From NCBI RefSeq assembly GCF_002803085.1, contig NZ_NNBJ01000001.1, forward strand, positions 990,656 to 1,054,655: 64,000 nucleotides of DNA. Direction: 5' to 3'. The DNA is from Streptomyces sp. CB01201. GTDB lineage: Bacteria; Actinomycetota; Actinomycetes; Streptomycetales; Streptomycetaceae. The notes below the pieces were generated by a model. The model ran no database searches, had not been told where the DNA came from, and saw nothing but the letters and a program-made list of their open reading frames with translations. Position 1 is the stretch's first letter, and every line of letters starts with the position of its first letter. This document shows, in pieces, positions 41,501 through 49,441 of this stretch. The translations under genes were made by a program, and so were the position numbers.

Positions 41501-43543
41501 GTGAACCACCCTCCCCAACCGGCCCCGGGCCCCGTCACCGTCCTGCGCAGCGGGCCGCTGACCTGGATCCAGCAGTGGCACTGGTTCGAGCACACCATCC
41601 CCGCACAACGCCGGGTGAACCCGACGCCGCTCGCGGACCACTGCCACGTCCCGCCCTCGGCCACGGTCGCCGATGTGCTCGCGGCGCTCGCGTCCCTCAC
41701 CGCCCGCCACGAGGCGCTGCGCACCACCGTCGACCCGCTCCGCCCGATCCAGTACGTCCACCACCCGGACTGGGCTCCGCTGCCGGTCGACTACGTCGAC
41801 GTGCCCAACGCCGACGCCGACACCCTGGAGGCCGCCACCGCGACGCTGGCCGCCCACCCGATCGACCCCGAGCGGCACCCGCCCTGGCTCGCGAGGGTGC
41901 TGCTCCGGGGCGGGAAGCCGCGCGCGGTCGTGATAGCAGCCCACCACGTCCTGATCGACGGCTGGGGTCTGGCGGTGCTGATCGACCAGCTGCACTCCCA
42001 ACTGTGCCGTTGCGAGGGGTTATTGGAGGCGTCCCCGCATCCTCTCGACATGGTTGCCACCCAGCCCCTGGAACGCGCCCGAGCGGCCGAGCTGGAATGG
42101 CTCACGCGTCTGGCGGGCAACCCGACCAACGTGCTGGCCCCCTTCGGCGGGAGCGACGACGGCGCCGGGCGCCACCGCCTCCAGCACCGCTCGGTGGACG
42201 CGTACCACGACCTCGACCGCCTGGCCCGTCGCCACCGGGTCAGCCCGGAGGCCGTCGTGCTCGCGGCGCTCGCCCACGACATCGCCACCCGCACCGGCGA
42301 ACACCGGTTCCTCGCGTCCGTGGTGGTCTCCAACCGGGCCCGCGCCGCGCTGCGGCACAGCATCGGCGTCCGGGCACTGACGGTCCCGGTACAGATCGAC
42401 CTCCGCCCGGGTGCCGCCTTCGGCGAAGTGGTCGCCTCCGTCGCCGCGGCCTCCGCCGCGGCCTACCGGCACGGCCAGTGGCGCCCCGCCGAACTGGTCG
42501 CGTCCCAGGCACGCATGGACCGGCGCCGCGGCGTCGTGACCGTACCCACCATCGAGTACAACTGCTACTCGTGGCCACGGGACTACCTGGTCCCCACGCA
42601 GTACGGGCCGTCCGACGGGGCCGACACCTGGATCACGAGCGCCCCCGACGACCCCTGCGAGACGCTCTATGTGGACCTCGGCCGGGACGAGGGGGTCGTC
42701 ACCCTCGACGTCACCGTCGGAGACCATCTGCTCGACGCCGAGCAGGCCCTGGAGCTGCCGGTCCGGTTGTGCGGTCTGCTGCGCGCGCTCGCCGACGGCG
42801 CCGAGTGCCCGGTGCCGGAACGCCCCCTCAACCCCGCCGCCCCCGGCTGGTGGCGCGCCCCACAGGGATGGGTGCGCCTGGCCGACGTCGAGGAGGTGTT
42901 ACGCGGTCATCCGGGCGTGCACGCGGTGACGGTGGCGCCCGACGGGCAGGCGGCAGAGGAGCGTGAGGCGTCCGAAGGCGATTGCGGTGGCGGGGAGATG
43001 AAGGCGCAGCGCGCGGGGACGAGGGGGGAGGGGAGCGGACCGCACCTCGTGGCGTACGTCCGCACCGACCCCGGCGTCACCCCCGGCGACCTGCACCGCC
43101 ACGTCCTGGACCACCTGGGCGAAGTGCCCGGTCTGGTGGCCCCGAGGCGTTACGTCCTGACCGCCGTGACCGGGCCCGACCCCGGGCGGTCCTGCGACCA
43201 GCCGGTCAGCGCCGCCGGCGATACGGAAGCCCTCTGGATCCGGTCGCGCCCGGCCGAGACGTGTGCCGAACGCGCGTTGGCCGCCGCCGTGGCCTCCGTC
43301 GTGCCCGGCGGTCTGCCGGCCGGCACCCTCGACAGCCCCGACGCCGTGGACATGCACCGCAGCCTCGCCGACCACGGCGTGACGCTGGTCGCGATACCAC
43401 AACTGCTCGCACTGCTCGACCAGTTCGGCTTCACCGGGATCGCGTCGGACGAGCTGGCCGGGACGGCCTCGCTCGGTCGTCTCGCCGCGGCCCTGGAGCC
43501 CCTACCGCCCCGCGACCCCCGTGGAGGAGACACCTCACCATGA
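41501..43543 (+). CDS. NRPS-like protein: condensation domain plus adenylation C-terminal remnant and carrier-like tail
   Basis: A 680-residue protein. Residues ~1-430 form an NRPS condensation domain with the intact active site HHVLIDG (148-154). Residues ~445-575 (WVRLADVEEVLRGHPGVHAV, then PHLVAYVRTDPGVTPGDLHR) look like the C-terminal subdomain of an adenylation domain, with no adenylating core before it. The last ~70 residues (LVAIPQLLALLDQFGFTGI, SLGRLAAALE) follow the helix pattern of a carrier domain but lack the phosphopantetheine Ser. It therefore appears to be a C-A-T module that lost its A core and carrier activity. Codons 174 and 467 are TTA. It overlaps the next gene by ATGA. 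Confidence 0.85.
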   Translation: MNHPPQPAPGPVTVLRSGPLTWIQQWHWFEHTIPAQRRVNPTPLADHCHVPPSATVADVLAALASLTARHEALRTTVDPLRPIQYVHHPDWAPLPVDYVDVPNADADTLEAATATLAAHPIDPERHPPWLARVLLRGGKPRAVVIAAHHVLIDGWGLAVLIDQLHSQLCRCEGLLEASPHPLDMVATQPLERARAAELEWLTRLAGNPTNVLAPFGGSDDGAGRHRLQHRSVDAYHDLDRLARRHRVSPEAVVLAALAHDIATRTGEHRFLASVVVSNRARAALRHSIGVRALTVPVQIDLRPGAAFGEVVASVAAASAAAYRHGQWRPAELVASQARMDRRRGVVTVPTIEYNCYSWPRDYLVPTQYGPSDGADTWITSAPDDPCETLYVDLGRDEGVVTLDVTVGDHLLDAEQALELPVRLCGLLRALADGAECPVPERPLNPAAPGWWRAPQGWVRLADVEEVLRGHPGVHAVTVAPDGQAAEEREASEGDCGGGEMKAQRAGTRGEGSGPHLVAYVRTDPGVTPGDLHRHVLDHLGEVPGLVAPRRYVLTAVTGPDPGRSCDQPVSAAGDTEALWIRSRPAETCAERALAAAVASVVPGGLPAGTLDSPDAVDMHRSLADHGVTLVAIPQLLALLDQFGFTGIASDELAGTASLGRLAAALEPLPPRDPRGGDTSP

Positions 43544-44787
43544 CCGCGTCCCACATCGCCACACAGTCCGTGGACCGCCTGGCCCCGTGGGCCTTCGGCG
43601 CTTTCGTCGAGGCGAACACGCACGACACGGCCTACCGCCCGCCCGTGGTGGACGGCCCGGTCGGGCCGACCATCGTCCGCAACGGCCGCGAGCTGGTGAA
43701 CTTCGCCAGCATCAGCTTTCTCGATCTGGAGCGCCACGTCCCCGTACAACGCCATTTCGCGGAGGGGGCACTCGCCCACGGCCTGAGCACCAGCGGATCG
43801 AGGATGACGCAGGGGATCTGCCGTCCGCACCAAGTGCTCGAAGACACGATCGCCCGCCACACCGGCAAGGAACGGGCCATCAGTTTCGCCACGGGGCTCC
43901 TCGCCAACATCGGGTTCGTCCATGCCATGAGCAGTTCCGCGCACTTCGACGCCGGGATCGAAGTGCGCAACCACGACACCGTTTTCGTCGTCGACCGGGA
44001 CGTCCACTGGAGCATCTGGAAGGGCTTGGAAGGACTCGACTACGGGCGCAACGTCCACGCGTTCCGGCACAACGACGTCTCCGATCTGGCCCGCATCCTG
44101 GAACGGGTCAGCGCCCGCAAGACCGTCGTGATCGCAGAGAGCATCTACTCGGCCGACGGCACCATGGGACCCATCGTCGACATCCTCGACGCGTGCGACC
44201 GGCACGGCGCCATCAGCATGATCGACGATGCGAACGGGTTCATGGTGTACGGGCCCGAGAACCGTCCGTACGCGCGGGAAGCGGCCGCGATCCGGGAGCG
44301 GGCGGACTTCGTCATGGTGTCCCTTTCGAAGGCCATCGGCCTGGAAGGCGGTGCGATCGCCGGGCCGGCCACGGCCATCGATGCCTTCGAACTCCTCTCC
44401 GGCACCTCCATGTTCACGGCCGCCATCCAACCTCCCACCGCCTACACGGCGACGCGCACGATCGACGCCCTCGCCGACGAGCCGGCGATCGTCGACGACT
44501 ACTTGGCGCATGCGGCACGCTTCCGCCGCCAGATGCACGAGGCGGACACGCCGACCACGCCGACCGAGTCGTACATGCTCTCGGTACCGATCGGGAACGA
44601 CGCCGCCGCCCTTCAGATGCGGGAGTGGTTCGTCGAGGACGGTTACCTCGTGCCGGTCTTCTCCTACCCCGCCGTCTCGCGCAACCGGGCCCTCCTGCGC
44701 CTGTTCCCGCACGCCGGCCACACCGAGGAACAGATGGACGGCTTCCTGCGCACCCTGCTCACCTACCGTCGCCGCCTCGGCATCTGA
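43540..44787 (+). CDS. PLP-dependent alpha-oxoamine synthase
   Basis: A 415-residue fold-type I PLP enzyme of the alpha-oxoamine synthase family (BioF, KBL, ALAS, serine palmitoyltransferase, CqsA). Visible marks: STSGSRMTQGICRPHQVLED, the cofactor-binding IAESIYSADGTMGPIVDILD, Asp in MIDDANGFMVYG, and the Schiff-base Lys264 in VMVSLSKAIGLEGGAIAG. Such enzymes decarboxylate an amino acid and condense it with an acyl thioester to give an alpha-aminoketone. The ACP gene 84 bases downstream suggests the acyl donor is ACP-bound. It begins inside the stop codon of the condensation gene, with GGAGG before it. Confidence 0.9.
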   Translation: MTASHIATQSVDRLAPWAFGAFVEANTHDTAYRPPVVDGPVGPTIVRNGRELVNFASISFLDLERHVPVQRHFAEGALAHGLSTSGSRMTQGICRPHQVLEDTIARHTGKERAISFATGLLANIGFVHAMSSSAHFDAGIEVRNHDTVFVVDRDVHWSIWKGLEGLDYGRNVHAFRHNDVSDLARILERVSARKTVVIAESIYSADGTMGPIVDILDACDRHGAISMIDDANGFMVYGPENRPYAREAAAIRERADFVMVSLSKAIGLEGGAIAGPATAIDAFELLSGTSMFTAAIQPPTAYTATRTIDALADEPAIVDDYLAHAARFRRQMHEADTPTTPTESYMLSVPIGNDAAALQMREWFVEDGYLVPVFSYPAVSRNRALLRLFPHAGHTEEQMDGFLRTLLTYRRRLGI

Positions 44788-44871
44788 CCTCCCCGCAAAG
44801 GCTCGCCCCGCAGCCCGCAGCGCGTCTCATGTCGCCCCCTCAAGCCTCAAGTCTCAAGAAGGAGAAGCCCC

Positions 44872-45174
44872 GTGGTGAACAGCACCGGCAACACCAGCAG
44901 TGCGACCGGCAATGCCACCAGCGCTACCGGCAGTTCGGGCAACACCGACATCCTGACCGCCGTTGCCAAGATCGTCGAAGAGGTCGCCGGGGTCGACTCC
45001 GCCGCGGTGACCGCCGAGAAGTCGTTCATCGACGATCTCGACATCGACTCACTGTCGATGGTGGAGATCTCCGTTGCGCTTGAGGACAACTTCCAGGTGA
45101 AGATCCCCGATGACCTGATCACGGAGCTGAAGACCGTCGGCGACACCGTGAGCTACATCGCCGACCACCGGTGA
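44872..45174 (+). CDS. Acyl carrier protein
   Basis: A 100-residue carrier. After a ~24-residue flexible Ser/Thr/Asn/Gly-rich N-terminus comes a four-helix ACP: ILTAVAKIVEEVAGVDSAAV, the phosphopantetheine Ser60 in DDLDIDSLSMVEIS, then LEDNFQVKIPDDLITELKTV and GDTVSYIADH. It is acidic, as expected. It starts with GTG (two in tandem) behind AAGGAG. It probably carries the chain handled by the ketosynthase and the alpha-oxoamine synthase. The additional N-terminal extension is unlike fatty-acid FabC/AcpP. Confidence 0.95.
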   Translation: MVNSTGNTSSATGNATSATGSSGNTDILTAVAKIVEEVAGVDSAAVTAEKSFIDDLDIDSLSMVEISVALEDNFQVKIPDDLITELKTVGDTVSYIADHR

Positions 45175-45277
45175 CCGCCGCCGGACGGCCGAGCCGCCGG
45201 ACCGTACGGACCGCTCGCCCCGTCCGAACGGCTCGCCCCCTCCGGCTCAACATCACGTCACCGTGCGGGAGTTGGGC

Positions 45278-46039
45278 ATGAGCATCCTGGAGCGCTTCCG
45301 GCTCGACGGCCGCGTCGCCGTGGTCACCGGCGCCTCCTCCGGGCTCGGGGTAGCCTTCGCCACCGCGGTGGCCGAGGCCGGAGCCGATGTCGTACTGGGG
45401 GCGCGGCGCGCCGAGAGGCTGGCGGCGGTGCGCACGGCCGTCGAGAAACTCGGCCGCCGGGCCATCGCGGTGCACACCGACGTCGCCGAGCCGGAGGACT
45501 GCCGCGCGCTGGTCGACGCGGCCGTGCGGGCCTTCGGGCGGGTGGACATCCTCGTCAACAACGCCGGGATCAGCAGTGAACTGCCCGCGACGGAGGAAAC
45601 CCCGGAGCAGTTCCGCGAGGTCATCGACATCAACCTCAACGGGGCTTACTGGATGGCCCAGGCGGCGGGCGCGGTGATGCTGCCCGGCAGCGCCATCGTC
45701 AACATCTCCAGCATCCTCGCGCTGGTCACCGGCGGTCTGCCGCAGGCCGCGTACTCGGCGTCGAAGGCCGGCCTGCTCGGGCTCACCCGAGATCTCGCCC
45801 AGCAGTGGACGCCCAGCAAGGGCATCCGCGTCAACGCCCTGGCGCCGGGCCTCTTCACCTCCGAGATGACCGACGGTTACGGCGAGGGCTATCTGGAGGC
45901 GATGATGCCGCGGGTGCTCTCAGGTCGGATCGGGCAGCCCGAGGAGCTGGCTGCGGCACTGCTCTTCCTGGTGTCCGACGCGTCGTCCTACATCACCGGC
46001 ACCACCCTCACGGTCGACGGAGGTACGCACATCGCCTAG
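45278..46039 (+). CDS. Short-chain dehydrogenase/reductase
   Basis: A 253-residue classical SDR of the FabG/3-oxoacyl reductase type: AVVTGASSGLGVAFATAVAE, the NNAG motif ILVNNAGISSE, Ser in VNISSILALVTGG and the catalytic pair in AAYSASKAGLLGLT, ending YITGTTLTVDGGT. The ATG at 45278 follows GGGAG. Within the cluster it could reduce the aminoketone formed by the alpha-oxoamine synthase, as 3-ketosphinganine reductases do, or a beta-ketoacyl-ACP. Confidence 0.92.
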   Translation: MSILERFRLDGRVAVVTGASSGLGVAFATAVAEAGADVVLGARRAERLAAVRTAVEKLGRRAIAVHTDVAEPEDCRALVDAAVRAFGRVDILVNNAGISSELPATEETPEQFREVIDINLNGAYWMAQAAGAVMLPGSAIVNISSILALVTGGLPQAAYSASKAGLLGLTRDLAQQWTPSKGIRVNALAPGLFTSEMTDGYGEGYLEAMMPRVLSGRIGQPEELAAALLFLVSDASSYITGTTLTVDGGTHIA

Positions 46040-46382
46040 TGACGAGCGGAGTGGGCCACATGGGCGGGCCGCCATGCGGTGGCGGACGCCGCGGGCAGCG
46101 GACCGCGGATGCGAAATGGCTCTGCGGGGACGGTCCCACCCGGCCGAGCAGTGTGTTTCGTCCCAAGCGAGTGGATGGGGGCAAGTTGCCGATCAGCGAG
46201 AGGGGCACGCTTTCCCGCCCGGGTTCATCCGGATGCGGCCGCGGTGACGATGATGTGCGCCGTCCCGAGTCGGCGGGTCAACAGCACTGTGCGGCAAGCC
46301 AGTTGGGCGTGCTCGGTCGCCTGACCGACGACTGCCCGCCGGGCAGCGGGGCGGTTGCGCGCGGCGCCCCGGGGCTCCGGCG
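46040..46382. other. Non-coding stretch, 343 bases
   Basis: No reading frame with credible codon use lies between the SDR and the MFS gene. The sequence just before the MFS start is very GC-rich. It may hold a separate promoter for the exporter; no clear hexamers or terminator hairpin are seen. Confidence 0.4.
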
Positions 46383-47672
46383 ATGACCATGGAGCCGACC
46401 GCCCGTTCCCTGCCGCGCGAGCCGCTCGGCGAAGCGCATCTGCGTCGTCTGATCGCGGGCCAGGGCCTGGCGGCCGTGGTCGATGCGCTGTTCCTCATAT
46501 GGCTCACGCTCTTCGTCCTGAAGCTGTCGGAGCCGGGAATGGCCACAGGATTCGTTCTGGTGGCCGTGGCACTGCCACGAGCGGCGCTCCTGCTCCCCGC
46601 GGGAGTACTGGTCGACCGGCTCGGCCCCGCCCGGATCGCGGCCGGTGCCGCCTGGCTCCGCGTCGCGGTCCTGCTGGCCCTCGGCGCCCTGGTCACCTTG
46701 ACCTCGCCTTCGGTGACGGCGGTGGCACTGCTCGCCGCACTGCTCGGGGTCGCCGACGCCGCGTACTTCCCTGCGGCCCTTGCTCTGCTGCCCGGCGTCG
46801 TACCGACCGAGCGGCTCGCCCGGGTCAACGCGCTGGTGCAGGGCGCGGAGTCCGGGGGCGACCTGATCGGGCCGGCGGTGGCCGCCGGAGTCATCGCCGC
46901 CGTCGGCTTCGACGCGACGCTCGGGGGGATCGCGGCGCTGGCCGCACTGGCCGCCGTCGCCCTCAGCATGCCCATCCGCGCGATACGGAGTGGCGAAAGC
47001 ATGCCGACCCGCGCGATCCGGAGCGGCGAACCTGCCGGGGACTTTGCCGACCCGGAGAGCGTCGAGGGGGAGCAGCTCAGCACCGCGCGTGCCCTCGGCG
47101 CGGGCTTGAGCTACGCCTGGCGTGAGCCGGTGGTGCGAGGGATGCTGGCGGCCATCGCTCTGATCAATATCGCGGTGGTGGGCCCCGTGCTGGTCGGGGG
47201 TGCTGTCCTCGCCGACCAACGTCTGGGCGGCGCGGGCGCGTTGGGCATCGTGCTCTCCGGGTTCGGCGCCGGATCGCTGGCCGGCTCGCTCGTGGCGGGG
47301 TGGCGACCACCCGCCCGGCGGGGCTGGACGGTGGTCGGCGGGGTCGCCGCGATCGGCGCGGGCATGGCCGGACTGGCGGCCGTGGGCGATGTCGTCGCCG
47401 CCACGGCGGTGGTCTCCCTCATCGGCCTCGGCTCGGCGTTCCTCGGAGTGGTCGTCGTGGCCACCCTCCAGGAGCGAGTTCCGCAGGGACTGCTGGGCCG
47501 TGTCCTGAGCCTCGTCGTCCTTGCCACGGTGGCGTTCGACCCGTTCTCCTACACGCTTGCCGGCGTCCTGGTCCCGCTCGGCACGACCATGCTGTTCCTG
47601 GTGTGCGGCAGCGCCGTCCTGACGTGTGCTGCCCTGGTCGCCCTGAGCCCGGCGATCCGCTCCCTGCGCTGA
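46383..47672 (+). CDS. MFS exporter
   Basis: A 429-residue major facilitator with about 12 hydrophobic helices: VVDALFLIWLTLFVL, FVLVAVALPRAALLLPAGVL with the loop DRLGPAR (motif A-like), VALLAALLGVADAAYFPAAL, and in the second half GIVLSGFGAGSLAGSLVAGW and AFLGVVVVATLQERVPQGLL. It belongs to the enterobactin-exporter-like (MFS_3) group. The central cytoplasmic loop contains an 11-residue tandem repeat (46968-47033). Placed at the end of the cluster, it probably exports the product. Confidence 0.9.
   Translation: MTMEPTARSLPREPLGEAHLRRLIAGQGLAAVVDALFLIWLTLFVLKLSEPGMATGFVLVAVALPRAALLLPAGVLVDRLGPARIAAGAAWLRVAVLLALGALVTLTSPSVTAVALLAALLGVADAAYFPAALALLPGVVPTERLARVNALVQGAESGGDLIGPAVAAGVIAAVGFDATLGGIAALAALAAVALSMPIRAIRSGESMPTRAIRSGEPAGDFADPESVEGEQLSTARALGAGLSYAWREPVVRGMLAAIALINIAVVGPVLVGGAVLADQRLGGAGALGIVLSGFGAGSLAGSLVAGWRPPARRGWTVVGGVAAIGAGMAGLAAVGDVVAATAVVSLIGLGSAFLGVVVVATLQERVPQGLLGRVLSLVVLATVAFDPFSYTLAGVLVPLGTTMLFLVCGSAVLTCAALVALSPAIRSLR
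46968..47033 (+). repeat. Two 33-bp tandem units in the MFS gene
   Basis: Units 46968-47000 and 47001-47033 encode MPIRAIRSGES and MPTRAIRSGEP. They lie in the cytoplasmic loop between the two six-helix halves, where length change is tolerated, and differ at a few positions, so the duplication is not very recent. Confidence 0.9.
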
Positions 47673-47789
47673 CCGCGCCGATCAGGACAGTCGTCCGGCG
47701 GACGTCGGGATTCGTCGCTCTGCCGCGGAGACCGTCCCCAACTGCCCTGGCCGCACACCACGGCACCGGGGCCCTTCGCACAGGGGCCG

Positions 47790-47865
47790 GGGCACGGGCC
47801 CCTGCCGAGAGTTCAGCAGGGGCCCGTGCCCGCCGTGAACCGCGGGCGGGCGGTGCCCGCCCGCG
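47790..47865. terminator. Two tandem hairpins after the cluster
   Basis: GGGCACGGGCCCCTGC at 47790-47805 pairs perfectly with 47816-47831 (10-base loop), and CGCGGGCGGGC at 47841-47851 pairs with 47855-47865 (3-base loop). They lie between the converging MFS and hydrolase genes and should stop transcription from both sides, marking the right border of the biosynthetic cluster. Confidence 0.85.
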
Positions 47866-47922
47866 ATGAGTGGCGGACGGTCGAATTCGGCTAGCTGTCG
47901 CCGCCGACCTGACGGTTCGGCC

Positions 47923-48663
47923 TCACTTCAGGTGGCGGGTGAAGAACTGGGCGGCGGCCTCCCCCGCGTACTGCGGGACGCCGGTGTGTCCGCCCATATG
48001 GGCGTGCAGGGACTTCTCCTTCGAGCCGAAGGCGTTGAACAGGTCCAGGGCCGCCTGCCGGTCGTTTCCTTCGTCGTCCCACTGGAGCAGGACGTGCAGC
48101 GGAATGGTGACCCGGCGGGCCTCCTCGACGATGGCGCGCGGGACGAAGCTCCCCGCGAAGAGGCCGGCGGCCACGATGCGGGGCTCGACCACCGCGAGCC
48201 GGACTCCGATGGAGATCACTCCTCCCGAGTATCCGACCGGGCCGCCGATCTCGGGCAGCGACAGGAGGGCGTCCAGGGCGGCCTGCCACTCCGGGACCGC
48301 CTTGTCGACCAACGGGAGGATGAGGGCTTCGACGATCTCCTCGCTGACCGGCTCACCGGCCTGCATCACCCGGCGCAGGTCGGCGCGTGCTTCGTCGACG
48401 GCGGGCCAGCGAGGCCGGTCGCCGCTTCCGGGCAGTTCGATGGTGGCGGTGGCGAAGCCCTCCGCCGCGGAGTGCCGGGCGCGGGCCACCAGCCGGGGGT
48501 ACATCTTGCGCAGCCCGAGGGGAGGGTGGCCGAGGAGGACCAGCGGCGCTGGTGTGGTGGCGGTGGCGGACTCGGGCGTCCACAGGGTGCCGGGGATCTC
48601 GCCGAGGGTGAATTCGCGTTCGAGGACGCCGTCGTCGAGATGCCGAGCGGAAGTGAAGTCCAT
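47923..48663 (-). CDS. Alpha/beta hydrolase (dienelactone-hydrolase-like)
   Basis: A 246-residue alpha/beta hydrolase. The early GTLWTPES and PLVLLGHPPLGLRKMYPRLV, the nucleophile elbow in GPVGYSGGVISIGVRLA (Ser of GYSGG), and the late GNDRQAALDLFNAFGSKE and HAHMGGHTGVP (catalytic His) match a group of Streptomyces hydrolases near the dienelactone family. It is cytoplasmic. Two hairpins separate it from the converging biosynthetic cluster, so it probably does not belong to it. Substrate unknown. Confidence 0.88.
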   Translation of the reverse strand: MDFTSARHLDDGVLEREFTLGEIPGTLWTPESATATTPAPLVLLGHPPLGLRKMYPRLVARARHSAAEGFATATIELPGSGDRPRWPAVDEARADLRRVMQAGEPVSEEIVEALILPLVDKAVPEWQAALDALLSLPEIGGPVGYSGGVISIGVRLAVVEPRIVAAGLFAGSFVPRAIVEEARRVTIPLHVLLQWDDEGNDRQAALDLFNAFGSKEKSLHAHMGGHTGVPQYAGEAAAQFFTRHLK

Positions 48664-48918
48664 GATCGTGCCTTTCGGGAGTGCACTGGAATGGCGCTCC
48701 CGGACGACCTGACTATCGCCCGACCGTGACCCCGGAGGGGAGCACCCATGTCGATACTGCGTTCACGGGTACCACCTCCTCGATCTCTCGCACGGCCACG
48801 GCAAACATAGCAGTGGCCGTCGCCGTTCCCAACGGGTTATCGCGGAGCCTCCTCGGAGCCGTCGTACCGGTGCGCAGCCCGATGGAATCGATCAAGCCGG
48901 GTGGCTCACAATGTCGGC

Positions 48919-49380
48919 ATGACTGACCAGGGTGGGGATGATCCGGTTTCCGTGTGGCGGGTGGACGATCCGGGGCTGTTGGCGGGGTATGCGATTCCGG
49001 CGGTGGTCGCGGTGCGTTCGTTGGTGGGTTGGGGCAGGTGGTTGCTGGCTCCGGAGGTCGCGACGGCTCGGTCGGCCGGCCTGTGGTCGGCGCTGGCTGC
49101 CGGGTTCGCGCTCTTCTTCTGGTGGTTGCTTCTGCGGGCCCGGTTGGAGGTAGGACCCGAGGAGATCGTCGTCGTCAACCCGTGGGGGACCCAGCGGTTG
49201 AGGCGGGAGGAGGTTGCCTCGGTGCGGCTGGGGACCTGGGGTGCGGAGTTCCATCACTTCGACGGCTTCAAGACCACGGCCTACGCGTTGAGCCACTCGG
49301 CCGGCGGAAGGTCGCAGGACCGGCGCCTGGAGGAAGTGCGGGCGGCGCTCGGTGCGGGGGCCACCGCGAAGCCGCGGTGA
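48919..49380 (+). CDS. PH-like domain membrane protein
   Basis: A 153-residue protein with two closely spaced hydrophobic segments (LLAGYAIPAVVAVRSLVGW and LWSALAAGFALFFWWLLLRA) followed by a soluble domain RLEVGPEEIVVVNPWGTQRL then REEVASVRLGTWGAEFHHFD, the usual start of bacterial PH-like (bPH) domains. The ATG at 48919 is preferred; an upstream in-frame GTG at 48901 adds six residues. A CACAAT hexamer ends six bases before the ATG, suggesting a leaderless mRNA. Function unknown; members often act in the envelope. Confidence 0.85.
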   Translation: MTDQGGDDPVSVWRVDDPGLLAGYAIPAVVAVRSLVGWGRWLLAPEVATARSAGLWSALAAGFALFFWWLLLRARLEVGPEEIVVVNPWGTQRLRREEVASVRLGTWGAEFHHFDGFKTTAYALSHSAGGRSQDRRLEEVRAALGAGATAKPR

Positions 49381-49441
49381 GGCTCGGTACGATCGCATTC
49401 CGTTCAAGGGCGGGCCGACACCTACACGCGGGGGAGTTCGC

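Noticed and set aside
35625..47672. Match of the cluster to C5N-type (ALAS) or prodiginine pathways
   Set aside because: The PLP enzyme is not accompanied by the acyl-CoA ligase/amide synthetase pair of the C5N unit, nor by the proline-loading and methyltransferase genes of prodiginines.
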